DNA of 6,828 nt from an uncultured Alphaproteobacteria bacterium. Lineage in GTDB: Bacteria; Pseudomonadota; Alphaproteobacteria; Thalassobaculales; Thalassobaculaceae. The position numbers were made by a program, and so were the translations under genes. The notes beneath the pieces are model-generated. The model did no database searches, was not told the origin of the DNA, and saw only the letters and a program-made list of their open reading frames with translations. The stretch covers positions 1 to 6,828 of the forward strand of contig CALIMD010000324.1 in NCBI GenBank assembly GCA_938028645.1. Direction: 5' to 3'. Shown here in pieces: positions 1 to 6,828 of the stretch; position 1 is the stretch's first letter; every line of letters starts with the position of its first letter.

Positions 1-2
1 CT

Positions 3-524
3 ACAATTATTACGAGGTCGCTTCATGGCCCATCATATTTTCTATGGATGCTCGCTCATCGAGGGGTGGTTTTGCAGGGAGGACATGAAGTTGGAGCATT
101 AAATCGGCCCGATTTGAAATCTCTTATACGCCACGATCACAGTATTTTGAATGGAGATGATAGTCTGCCATCTTTGCGTAAAAGTCTTGTTTCTGCGGCT
201 AATGGGGAGGTTTTCATAACGCAGGAAGGCCGATTTTTTGGCAGATTAATGATCTCGGATATGGGGAAATTAACTTTCGATAAAAAATACGATGAGCAAA
301 AAACAGTAATAGACCTCGTAACTGTCACTGATTTATTTGTTTATGAAACGGATACCCTGGAAAATGCGGTTGAGGTTTTTTCCGGAGGCGAAGATCCGCT
401 TGTTGCAGTGCTGGATGCCCCAGATAGTAAAAAAATAGTTGGGTGTTTGCATGAACGAGACGTTATAAGAGCTCAGTTAACTTATGTTCGCCAATTAGAG
501 CGGCTCAGGGAGGATGAGCATTAA
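3..524 (+). CDS. ClC-family chloride channel/transporter, C-terminal part with CBS domain pair (5' end outside window)
   Basis: The reading frame is open from the first complete codon at position 3, so this is the last 173 residues of a longer gene; the ATG at 48 is internal. The first ~15 residues (RSLHGPSYFLWML) look like the end of the final ClC membrane helix. They are followed by the linker HRGVVLQGGHE, which resembles the '(E)RRGxxLRGGRE' linker of bacterial ClC proteins that carry CBS domains. Residues ~38-88 and ~103-160 fit two CBS repeats; the second is clearer, with VTVTDLFVYETDTLENAVE and later IVGCLHERDVIRA. ClC proteins move chloride across the inner membrane as channels or Cl-/H+ antiporters, and CBS pairs often bind adenine nucleotides and gate transport. 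The selectivity and gating residues lie upstream and cannot be seen, so channel versus antiporter is undecided. The tail ends in a charged helix (RQLERLREDEH). A stand-alone CBS protein starting at 48 is less likely because the upstream residues also match ClC. Confidence 0.8.
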   Translation, partial: TIITRSLHGPSYFLWMLAHRGVVLQGGHEVGALNRPDLKSLIRHDHSILNGDDSLPSLRKSLVSAANGEVFITQEGRFFGRLMISDMGKLTFDKKYDEQKTVIDLVTVTDLFVYETDTLENAVEVFSGGEDPLVAVLDAPDSKKIVGCLHERDVIRAQLTYVRQLERLREDEH

Positions 525-618
525 ATTAAAGTAAACAGCGTAGCTATCAGGAAGTAACCCACATTTGCTAACCTCCCTTCGTACAAAGAATGAATTTTAA
601 TATTAGGTTCTTCAAATA

Positions 619-2916
619 ATGCCAGGTAATGAAATAAAATCAGGACAATCTATCCCAAAGAATAATACTCTAGAATATCTTGATGGACTGAACCCGATGC
701 AATTAACGGCGGTTAAAGCGCAAGATGGTCCTATTCTTGTGCTGGCGGGAGCTGGAACGGGAAAAACCAGAGTTTTAACAACCCGTTTGGCGCACCTGAT
801 TGCTACCGGTGCAGCTCGTCCTTGGTCTATTCTGGCGGTTACGTTTACAAACAAAGCTGCACGCGAGATGAGAGAGAGGGTCACCAGTATTATAGGGCCT
901 ATGGCAGAACAAGTATGGCTTGGTACATTCCATGCGTTATGCGCTAAGATAATTAGACGCCATGCAGAATTACTTGGTCTTCAGACAAATTTTACAATTT
1001 TAGATGCCGATGATCAAATTAGATTGATTAAGCAACTGATGCAGGCCGAGGGACTCGACGATAAAAAATGGCCCCCAAGAACTTTATCGGGGGTGATACA
1101 ACGTTGGAAAGATCGTGGTCTTACGCCTGATAAAATAAATGATGCTGAGGAAAAAGAGTTTTCTTCGGTTCGTCTCAAGCAAATTTACAAACAGTATCAA
1201 GACCGCTTGCGTGTTTTAAATGCGGCGGATTTCGGTGATTTATTATTACACTGCTTAACACTATTCAATGAAAACCCGGATGTTTTGGCACTGTATCAAA
1301 ACCAGTTTTCCTATATTCTTGTTGATGAATATCAAGATACAAATATTGCCCAATATCTGTGGCTAAGACTTCTTGCCCAAGGCCGGCGAAATATCTGTTG
1401 TGTTGGCGATGATGATCAATCTATCTATGGTTGGCGCGGTGCCGAAGTTGGAAACATACTCAAGTTTGAAAAAGATTTTCCCGGTGCAGAGGTGATCCGC
1501 CTCGAGCAAAACTATCGCTCAACTTCCCGTGTATTGGCGGCTGCATCGAAGCTTATTTCTGTTAATGAGGGGAGATTAGGTAAAACATTATGGACCGATG
1601 GTCACGAGGGCGAGAAAATCATTGTACGCGGGGTCTGGGATGGAGAAGAAGAGGCGCGTATTGTAGGAGACCAAGTAGAGGCGTATCAAAGAAAGGGAAC
1701 TTCATTAAGTCAAATGGCTGTGCTCGTTAGAGCGGGTTTTCAAACGAGAGAATTCGAGGAGAGGTTTTTAACCCTGGGGATCCCTTATCAAGTAATAGGT
1801 GGGGCTCGGTTTTATGAAAGAATGGAAATAAGAGATGCGATCGCATACTTCAGAGTTCTTACACAGCATAACGACGATTTAGCTTTAGAAAGGATTATCA
1901 ACAAACCAAAAAGAGGCATCGGATCGGCAACACTCCAGACAATACACCAGTTGACCCGTCTGGAAAGGGTTTCACTTTGGACAGCGATTGAAAATATTTC
2001 ACAAACTGATGAGATAAGACCTGCAGCTAAAAAGGCTCTACAAAAAGTACTAGACGATTTTAGAAGATGGCAAAAAATGTTAGATAGCAATAGTCATGTG
2101 GAGGTTGCTGCCATCGTTTTAGACGAATCAGGTTACACAGAGATGCTTCAACTGGATAAATCACCAGACGCTCCCGGCAGGCTTGAAAATCTCAAAGAAC
2201 TGGTGAGTGCTCTTGAGGAATTTGAAAACCTTAACGGTTTTCTGGAACATATAAGTCTTGTCATGGATAATGCAGAAATAAATGACGGTGATCAGATCAG
2301 TTTGATGACTTTGCACGCGGCTAAAGGATTAGAGTTTGACAAGGTATTTCTTCCTGGTTGGGAAGACGGAGTATTCCCCAACCAACGGTCGCTAGATGAA
2401 AATGGTGTCACCGGATTGGAGGAGGAGCGGAGGCTGGCTTATGTTGGGATTACTAGAGCTAGAGAAGGAATTGAGATAAGCTTTGCTGCCAATAGACGGT
2501 TATATGGAACATGGCAAAGTTCTATTCCGTCTCGTTTTGTTTCCGAACTACCAGCGGATCAAATCGAGGATATGAGTGAGATTGGTCTATATTCTGGAAA
2601 TCAGCGTATGCTCTCCGAAAATCCCGATGAAAACCAATCGATAGATAATATTTTTGGCGGCAATAAGCAATGGCAAAAGTATGGTCCAGGCTTCTCTAGG
2701 CGTAAGCAAAAGGATTATATTAGTGACCCTTCAATCGCGGGTGAAGGATACGTCGTTGATCGCTCACAATCATCCTTGTTCTCAAGTGATGAAAGGGTAT
2801 TTCATCAGAAATTTGGAATGGGAACAGTTACTGCTGTAGATGGCGATAAAGTCGACATCAATTTTGATCATGCCGGATCGAAAAAAGTAATTGCCAGGTT
2901 TTTATCCAAACCATGA
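619..2916 (+). CDS. uvrD: UvrD/PcrA-type superfamily 1A ATP-dependent DNA helicase
   Basis: A complete 765-residue 3'-5' SF1A helicase, slightly longer than E. coli UvrD (720). All family motifs are visible: Q-motif LNPMQLTAV (24-32), Walker A AGAGTGKT (43-50), Ia AVTFTNKAAREMRER (73-87), Ib GTFHALCAKIIRRH (102-115), Walker B VDEYQDTN (235-242), III VGDDDQSIYGWRGA (262-275), IV RLEQNYRST (294-302), V ISLMTLHAAKGLEFDKVF (560-577) and VI EEERRLAYVGITRAR (601-615). After a poorly conserved linker (~645-725), residues ~727-762 (VFHQKFGMGTVTAVDGDKV onward) form the Tudor-like C-terminal domain which in PcrA/UvrD contacts RNA polymerase. Known family roles are nucleotide excision repair, mismatch repair and clearing of replication-transcription conflicts. 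The start is well constrained: an in-frame TAG lies at 604-606, with only AGG (605-607) as a weak ribosome binding site. Rep is a less likely identity because of the C-terminal domain. The 3' end overlaps prmA by 4 bp. Confidence 0.96.
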   Translation: MPGNEIKSGQSIPKNNTLEYLDGLNPMQLTAVKAQDGPILVLAGAGTGKTRVLTTRLAHLIATGAARPWSILAVTFTNKAAREMRERVTSIIGPMAEQVWLGTFHALCAKIIRRHAELLGLQTNFTILDADDQIRLIKQLMQAEGLDDKKWPPRTLSGVIQRWKDRGLTPDKINDAEEKEFSSVRLKQIYKQYQDRLRVLNAADFGDLLLHCLTLFNENPDVLALYQNQFSYILVDEYQDTNIAQYLWLRLLAQGRRNICCVGDDDQSIYGWRGAEVGNILKFEKDFPGAEVIRLEQNYRSTSRVLAAASKLISVNEGRLGKTLWTDGHEGEKIIVRGVWDGEEEARIVGDQVEAYQRKGTSLSQMAVLVRAGFQTREFEERFLTLGIPYQVIGGARFYERMEIRDAIAYFRVLTQHNDDLALERIINKPKRGIGSATLQTIHQLTRLERVSLWTAIENISQTDEIRPAAKKALQKVLDDFRRWQKMLDSNSHVEVAAIVLDESGYTEMLQLDKSPDAPGRLENLKELVSALEEFENLNGFLEHISLVMDNAEINDGDQISLMTLHAAKGLEFDKVFLPGWEDGVFPNQRSLDENGVTGLEEERRLAYVGITRAREGIEISFAANRRLYGTWQSSIPSRFVSELPADQIEDMSEIGLYSGNQRMLSENPDENQSIDNIFGGNKQWQKYGPGFSRRKQKDYISDPSIAGEGYVVDRSQSSLFSSDERVFHQKFGMGTVTAVDGDKVDINFDHAGSKKVIARFLSKP

Positions 2917-3812
2917 GTGAAGTTTGGCAAGTATCTATGAAACTGCCAGCCGAATATGCTTTTATTTTTTCTGAGATAATAGAACCGTTTTTGGATTCTA
3001 CGTCCATATTTGAGCTAGAGGGAACTCGCATGTGGGAGCTGAATGGATTTATTAATCGATCACCAGCAAGGAATAATATTAAGGAAGCTATTGCTAGCAT
3101 TTGTTTGCAATTAAAAATCTCTAAACCAAAAATTAAATTCGAGCTTCTACCTGAAATAGACTGGGTTGCCAGAAATAGGGAGTCATTCCCGGTTATAAGG
3201 TATGGACGATTTATAATTCATGGATCGCATGACCGTTTTTTGGTTCCAAAGCATTCTTTTAAAATAGAGATAGAAGCAGGTAGAGCATTTGGTTCAGGCA
3301 CCCATGGCACAACCGAAGGGTGCTTGCGTACTTTATCCTTTTTGAGGCGATTTGTTGCCCCAAAACGCATTTTAGATATGGGTTGTGGCTCGGGAATTTT
3401 GTCTATTGCCTCCGCTCGACTGTGGCCCAGATCTAAAATTTTAGCGCTTGACATAGACCCTGATGCGGTTGCAACAACCCGTGAAAACATAAAATTAAAT
3501 CGAGTAAAACGGCAGATTGATTGTAGTAGAAACGATGGGTATCCCAAAAATTCACCCAACCGCAAAACTAAATTTGACATGATTGTCGCGAATATTCTTG
3601 CAGGACCACTATTTGATATGGCTTACGATAGCAGCAGATGGGTTAATAAGGGAGGTTTCGTGATACTGAGTGGACTCTTGATACCTCAAGAGAGATATGT
3701 ATTAGGTGCATTTCGTTCATGCGGATTAAGGCTATTCAGACGTCAACATATTTCGGGGTGGAGTACTATTATTTTGCAGAAACCAAGCATAAGAAAATCG
3801 GCTATATTGTGA
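2913..3812 (+). CDS. prmA: Ribosomal protein L11 methyltransferase PrmA
   Basis: A 299-residue class I SAM-dependent methyltransferase, close to the length of E. coli PrmA (293). PrmA places methyl groups on the N-terminal amine and lysine side chains of ribosomal protein L11 in the cytoplasm. Residues 1-~105 form a divergent substrate-recognition domain ending in RFIIHGSHDR. The PrmA signature AFGSGTHGTTEGCL is at 125-138. SAM motif I is ILDMGCGSGILSIA (153-166), motif II is LALDIDPDAV (177-186) with the acidic residue expected to bind the ribose, and the catalytic-loop motif is FDMIVANILAGPL (221-233), identical in its NILAGPL core to E. coli PrmA. GGFVILSGLL (247-256) is the late core strand. 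The ATG overlaps the helicase stop as ATGA and has no strong Shine-Dalgarno of its own, only AGG at 2896-2898, so translation is probably coupled to uvrD. M9 (2937) is an alternative start but would trim the first strand. Confidence 0.94.
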   Translation: MSEVWQVSMKLPAEYAFIFSEIIEPFLDSTSIFELEGTRMWELNGFINRSPARNNIKEAIASICLQLKISKPKIKFELLPEIDWVARNRESFPVIRYGRFIIHGSHDRFLVPKHSFKIEIEAGRAFGSGTHGTTEGCLRTLSFLRRFVAPKRILDMGCGSGILSIASARLWPRSKILALDIDPDAVATTRENIKLNRVKRQIDCSRNDGYPKNSPNRKTKFDMIVANILAGPLFDMAYDSSRWVNKGGFVILSGLLIPQERYVLGAFRSCGLRLFRRQHISGWSTIILQKPSIRKSAIL

Positions 3813-3863
3813 TTGAAGTTTTGTGGGCAGACTAATTCTGTTTATTTTCTCCCCCAGAAGATT

Positions 3864-3870
3864 GAAGAAA
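3864..3870 (+). promoter_or_regulatory. Weak ribosome binding site supporting the aminopeptidase start at 3876
   Basis: GAAGAAA lies 5 nt before ATG 3876 and is the best purine-rich stretch near either candidate start. The earlier in-frame TTG at 3813 begins directly after the prmA stop and has no better signal in front of it. The match to a Shine-Dalgarno sequence is poor, so this supports rather than proves the choice. Confidence 0.35.
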
Positions 3871-3875
3871 TATTT

Positions 3876-5888
3876 ATGAATGATTTAAAAAGTAATATTG
3901 AAAAATGCCTCGCCAACTCAAACCTATCTATTAAGTGGGATGACATTGTATCAATAGTTGATGGGGTAAATGCGTCTTCTTTGGCGTCACACGATACAAG
4001 TTGGCTTAATATGTTGGGCTCTGAAATCACGCCTGCGTTAAAATCATATCTCATTGAATTGCTGGAAAGCCGCTCTGCGATGATGGTTGCTAAGGGTAGC
4101 AACGGAAATTCAAAAAAGAAGTTAACCGAACTTCGTAAAGCCTTAACCGAAATGACTGTAGATGGATTGATATTGCCTCGTGCAGATGAACATCAGGGAG
4201 AATATATCCCACCTGGCGCCGAGAGATTAGCCTGGCTGACTGGCTTTGACGGATCAGCTGGTTTCGCGATTATTTTACAGAAAACTGCGGCTATTTTTAC
4301 TGATGGCCGCTATACTTTACAGATACGTCAACAGGTAGATCAGAACTATTTTGATGTAGAGCATATCGTTGAAAATCCACCTATAAAGTGGTTGGAACAA
4401 AAAATGGTATCAGGGAATCGAATTGGATTTGATCCATGGCTGCATACAGCTGATGCTATCAGACAATTTGAGAAGTTAATAAACCAAAAAGGTGGGAAAC
4501 TCGTTCCCTTAAATCTGAACCCAATTGATGCGATTTGGACCGACCAACCGTCAATACCATTATCCCCAATAGTACCGCATGATATAATTTATTCAGGGAA
4601 ATCCTCCATAGATAAAAAGACAATGGTTTGTGAAGAACTGAAACAAAATGATGAAGACGCCGTAGTCATATCTTCTCCAGAATCTATAGCTTGGCTTCTC
4701 AATATTCGAGGCTCGGACGTCCCAAGAACGCCGCTGCCACTCTCGTTTGTTATTTTAAGTAGGGATGGACGTATAAGTTTTTTTACAGATACCAGGAAAG
4801 TAACAAGTTTAGTTTCGGCTCATCTTGGAAATGAGGTTTCAGTTTTTCCGTTTAAGGATATTGGGAAACAATTGAACACTCTAATAGAGAACCAAATGAA
4901 AATACGAATTGATCCAAAATCAAATCCGACTTGGTTTGAGCACCATATCAAAAAGAGTAATGGTTTTGTATCCTATGGAGACGACCCAATCGTGTGTCTC
5001 AAAGCGGTAAAAAATCACGTTGAATTAGAAGGTACGCGTCACGCACATTTACGGGATGGAGTGGCTTTTGCTCGGTTTTTACACTGGTTTGATAAGAATG
5101 CATCTTCGGAAAAACTTGATGAAATTACTGTCGCTGATCAATTAAAGACATTTAGAGAAGAGGGTGCGCTCTTTAAAGACTTGAGTTTTGATACTATATC
5201 CGGGTCGGGCCCAAATGGTGCAATAGTGCATTACCGTGTCAGTCCGGAGACGAATAGAAAACTGAAGAATGGCGATTTATATCTTATAGATTCTGGTGCA
5301 CAGTATCTTGATGGAACGACAGATATAACAAGAACACTCGCTGTGGGGGATCCAGGCGACGAGGCGCGTGATCGTTTTACCCGTGTCTTAAAAGGGCATA
5401 TTGCTCTGGCGACTCAAAAATTCCCGATGGGAACAACCGGTTCTCAGATAGACGTATTAGCTCGCGCTCCTTTATGGTCGATTGGAATGGACTTTGATCA
5501 TGGGACTGGTCATGGGGTGGGTTCTTATTTGGGGGTGCATGAGGGGCCTCAGCGAATATCGAAAACATCAAGTTCCATCCCACTTGAACCTGGAATGATC
5601 ATTTCCAATGAGCCTGGTTATTATAAGGAGGCAGCATATGGGATTAGGCTCGAAAACTTGATAGTCGTTCAAGTTGAAAATATCGATAATGCTGAGCGAG
5701 AAATGTTAAGTTTTGAAACAATAACCTATGCGCCGTTTGATAGAACAATGATCGATAAAAAATTATTGAACGAATACGAGATTGATTGGATAAATGCCTA
5801 TCATGCGTCTGTAAGAAATAGTTTGACTCCCTTATTGTCGGAGGAAGTTGCATGCTGGCTTAAACAAGCAACAGCAAAAATTCAGTAA
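3876..5888 (+). CDS. pepP: Three-domain aminopeptidase P (Xaa-Pro aminopeptidase, M24 family)
   Basis: From ATG 3876 the product has 670 residues. It should remove an N-terminal residue preceding proline and needs two divalent metals, usually Mn2+. No signal peptide is visible, so it is probably cytoplasmic. Domains in order: an unassigned, probably helical extension (1-~79); a creatinase-like N domain (~80-210) with LILPRADEHQGEYIPPGAER and FDGSAG; a second creatinase-like domain (~215-370); the pita-bread M24 catalytic domain (~375-610); and a C-terminal M24_C segment (TYAPFDRTMIDKKLL onward). The five metal ligands are all present: D472 (LIDSGAQ), D483 (TDITRT), H546 (GTGHGVGSY), E579 (SNEPGYY) and E593 (IRLENL). 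The conserved histidines of IVHYR (452) and VHEGPQ (555) are also present. The architecture resembles human XPNPEP1 more than the shorter E. coli PepP, so the gene symbol is by function. The frame is open back to TTG 3813, which would add 21 residues. The gene follows prmA by 63 nt. Confidence 0.9.
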   Translation: MNDLKSNIEKCLANSNLSIKWDDIVSIVDGVNASSLASHDTSWLNMLGSEITPALKSYLIELLESRSAMMVAKGSNGNSKKKLTELRKALTEMTVDGLILPRADEHQGEYIPPGAERLAWLTGFDGSAGFAIILQKTAAIFTDGRYTLQIRQQVDQNYFDVEHIVENPPIKWLEQKMVSGNRIGFDPWLHTADAIRQFEKLINQKGGKLVPLNLNPIDAIWTDQPSIPLSPIVPHDIIYSGKSSIDKKTMVCEELKQNDEDAVVISSPESIAWLLNIRGSDVPRTPLPLSFVILSRDGRISFFTDTRKVTSLVSAHLGNEVSVFPFKDIGKQLNTLIENQMKIRIDPKSNPTWFEHHIKKSNGFVSYGDDPIVCLKAVKNHVELEGTRHAHLRDGVAFARFLHWFDKNASSEKLDEITVADQLKTFREEGALFKDLSFDTISGSGPNGAIVHYRVSPETNRKLKNGDLYLIDSGAQYLDGTTDITRTLAVGDPGDEARDRFTRVLKGHIALATQKFPMGTTGSQIDVLARAPLWSIGMDFDHGTGHGVGSYLGVHEGPQRISKTSSSIPLEPGMIISNEPGYYKEAAYGIRLENLIVVQVENIDNAEREMLSFETITYAPFDRTMIDKKLLNEYEIDWINAYHASVRNSLTPLLSEEVACWLKQATAKIQ

Positions 5889-5911
5889 ATTTTCTAAGTG
5901 ATTTTAAATTT

Positions 5912-5917
5912 GGAGAG
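5912..5917 (+). promoter_or_regulatory. Ribosome binding site deciding the crotonase start
   Basis: GGAGAG is a good Shine-Dalgarno core. Counting from its GGAG (5912-5915), ATG 5922 is 6 nt away and ATG 5919 only 3 nt away. This favours 5922, and it makes the upstream GTG at 5898 unlikely because the site would then sit inside the coding sequence. Confidence 0.6.
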
Positions 5918-5921
5918 AATG

Positions 5922-6710
5922 ATGAGTTACGAGACGGTCCTCTACACTGTTGAAAATGGGGTGGCTAAAATTATGTTCAACCGTCCTGATGCTGGCCATT
6001 CTATAAATAGGGTGTTTGCACACGAGTTTATGAGCGTTGCGATCGAAGCAACAACTAATCCAGATGTCAGATGTATTTTGATTTCTGCAACGGGTTCTAT
6101 GTATAGTTTTGGAGGCGACCTAAAGTTCTTTTCTACTGAAATGGATAAAATAGAATCAACATTATTAGAATTGACAGCTGTTTTGCACCAGGGAATTCAA
6201 AGGTTTCATCATTCAGGGGTTCCAGTTCTTGTTGCCGTAAATGGCATGGCGGCGGGTGGCGGATTTAGTCTTGCCCTTTTCGCGGACATTGTACTAGCGG
6301 CACAATCAGCAAAGTTTGTGATGGCGTATACTAATGCAGGACTTTCTCCTGATGGGAGTTCCTCTTATTATTTGCCTCGAGTCGTAGGACTGAGAAGAGC
6401 GCAAGAATTAATGTTAACAAATAGAATGCTGTCAGCTGAGGAAGCGCGGGACTGGGGTATTGTCACAACAGTGGTGAATGACGAAAATCTGATGGAAGAG
6501 GCTGAGAAACTCGCAAAAAAATTAGCGAACGGGCCAACCAAAGCTTATGGCGCGGTAAAGAAACTATTGTCTAAAACTTTTGAACAATCCTTGGAGACAC
6601 AACTAGACGATGAGTCGCGTCATATAGCCGCTATGGCTGATTCGGAGGATGGTAGGGAAGGCTTAGACGCGTTTTTGAACAAGCGGAAGCCATCCTTTAA
6701 CGGGAAATAA
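5922..6710 (+). CDS. Crotonase-fold enoyl-CoA hydratase/isomerase family protein, PaaG-like
   Basis: A full-length crotonase of 262 residues from ATG 5922. ATG 5919 and GTG 5898 are alternatives, but the GGAGAG site at 5912-5917 favours 5922. The two oxyanion-hole segments are recognisable: YSFGGDLKFF (61-70) and NGMAAGGGFSLAL (107-119). Aligned by eye with rat mitochondrial enoyl-CoA hydratase, the two catalytic glutamates (E144, E164) correspond to S116 and Y135, so ordinary hydration of 2-enoyl-CoA is doubtful. Instead, D144 in GLSPDGSSSYYLPRVVG matches the position of the catalytic Asp in PaaG-type ring-epoxide or enoyl-CoA isomerases (GLVPD). LTNRMLSAEEARDWGIV (165-181) is a standard crotonase helix, and the C-terminus ends in the usual EGLDAFLNKRKPSF. 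I infer an isomerase-like acyl-CoA enzyme of unknown substrate; no phenylacetate pathway genes are nearby. It starts 33 nt after the aminopeptidase stop and may share its transcript. Confidence 0.87.
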   Translation: MSYETVLYTVENGVAKIMFNRPDAGHSINRVFAHEFMSVAIEATTNPDVRCILISATGSMYSFGGDLKFFSTEMDKIESTLLELTAVLHQGIQRFHHSGVPVLVAVNGMAAGGGFSLALFADIVLAAQSAKFVMAYTNAGLSPDGSSSYYLPRVVGLRRAQELMLTNRMLSAEEARDWGIVTTVVNDENLMEEAEKLAKKLANGPTKAYGAVKKLLSKTFEQSLETQLDDESRHIAAMADSEDGREGLDAFLNKRKPSFNGK

Positions 6711-6744
6711 TTATCGAATCAAAACAGACAATTTTGCATCGAAT

Positions 6745-6807
6745 TTAACCCCAGTGACCAGAAAGGTCGTAATACACGGGGTTTAAAGACCTTTTGACAT
6801 GAGTGTC
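6745..6807. other. Intergenic region with nested and alternative inverted repeats
   Basis: After the crotonase stop, the remaining 118 bp contain several short complementary segments. AACCCC (6747-6752) pairs with GGGGTT (6778-6783), extendable to TTAACCCC/GGGGTTTAA with one bulged T. It encloses a small hairpin GACC-AGAAA-GGTC (6756-6768). AAAGGTC (6762-6768) can instead pair with GACCTTT (6788-6794), which would break the inner hairpin. GACA-TGAG-TGTC (6796-6807) forms a further 4-bp hairpin. There is no proper run of T after any stem (at most TTTT at 6792-6795), so this is not a clear intrinsic terminator. It could be a weak terminator, an operator, or the leader of a gene beyond the window; I do not recognise a known riboswitch or ncRNA family. 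Confidence 0.35.
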
Positions 6808-6828
6808 TTGTCCACGCACCAAAATCTA

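Noticed and set aside
48..524. A stand-alone CBS-domain protein starting at ATG 48
   Set aside because: The frame is open to the window edge, and the residues before the ATG also look like the end of a ClC membrane helix, so the ATG is internal.
578..606. Possible promoter TTCGTA - 17 nt - TATTAG ahead of uvrD
   Set aside because: Only 3/6 and 4/6 matches to consensus, and transcription would start only a few bases before the uvrD ATG, with no room for a ribosome binding site.
2654..2839. Alternative + strand frame inside the uvrD 3' end, checked as a possible frameshift or overlapping gene
   Set aside because: The uvrD frame continues through it into a recognisable Tudor-like C-terminal domain, so there is no frameshift and no support for an overlapping gene.
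3218..3580. Open frame of 120 codons on the minus strand inside prmA
   Set aside because: It lies wholly within the well-supported prmA gene, shows no recognisable domain, and is explained as a shadow of the coding strand. The same holds for the other minus-strand frames at 612-884, 1812-2090, 3842-4102, 5377-5583 and 5644-5853.
6713..6744. Direct repeat ATCGAAT at 6713-6719 and 6738-6744
   Set aside because: Two copies of a 7-mer 25 bp apart in AT-rich DNA are easily due to chance, and no third copy or associated element is visible.
6799..6828. Possible start of a next gene at ATG 6799 (MSVLSTHQNL, open to the window end)
   Set aside because: No ribosome binding site precedes it and ten codons are too few to judge; the ATG also overlaps the TTGACA hexamer and a small hairpin.

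Overview
The window reads as an ordinary chromosomal stretch from an AT-rich alphaproteobacterium. The lineage call is an inference. It rests on the gene order helicase - ribosomal protein L11 methyltransferase - long (three-domain) aminopeptidase P, and on alphaproteobacterial-looking protein signatures such as HGTTEGCL in PrmA and the GEYIPPGAERLAWLTGF block in the peptidase. Every gene lies on the + strand and coding density is high. I see no rRNA or tRNA gene, CRISPR array, insertion sequence, integrase or long repeat.

Layout. Positions 3-524 are the 3' end of a ClC-type chloride channel/transporter gene: the end of the last membrane helix followed by a cytoplasmic CBS pair. A 94-bp gap with no convincing terminator or promoter follows. 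Positions 619-2916 encode a complete UvrD/PcrA-type DNA helicase. Its stop overlaps the start of prmA (2913-3812) as ATGA, so those two genes are very probably one transcript and translationally coupled. A three-domain metal-dependent aminopeptidase P follows. I place its start at ATG 3876, 63 nt after the prmA stop, although the frame is open right up to that stop. After a short gap comes a crotonase-fold protein (5922-6710) of the PaaG-like isomerase type. The last 118 bp hold no complete gene but contain nested and mutually exclusive inverted repeats and one perfect TTGACA hexamer.

How the genes relate. uvrD, prmA and the peptidase gene (and possibly the crotonase gene) look like one operon by strand and spacing. 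Their products serve different processes: DNA repair, ribosome modification, peptide turnover and acyl-CoA chemistry. I infer a housekeeping gene string rather than a dedicated pathway. I found no convincing new biological system. The points most worth a second look are the crotonase, which lacks both catalytic glutamates of true enoyl-CoA hydratases but keeps a PaaG-type Asp; the roughly 80-residue N-terminal extension of the aminopeptidase; and the structured tail.
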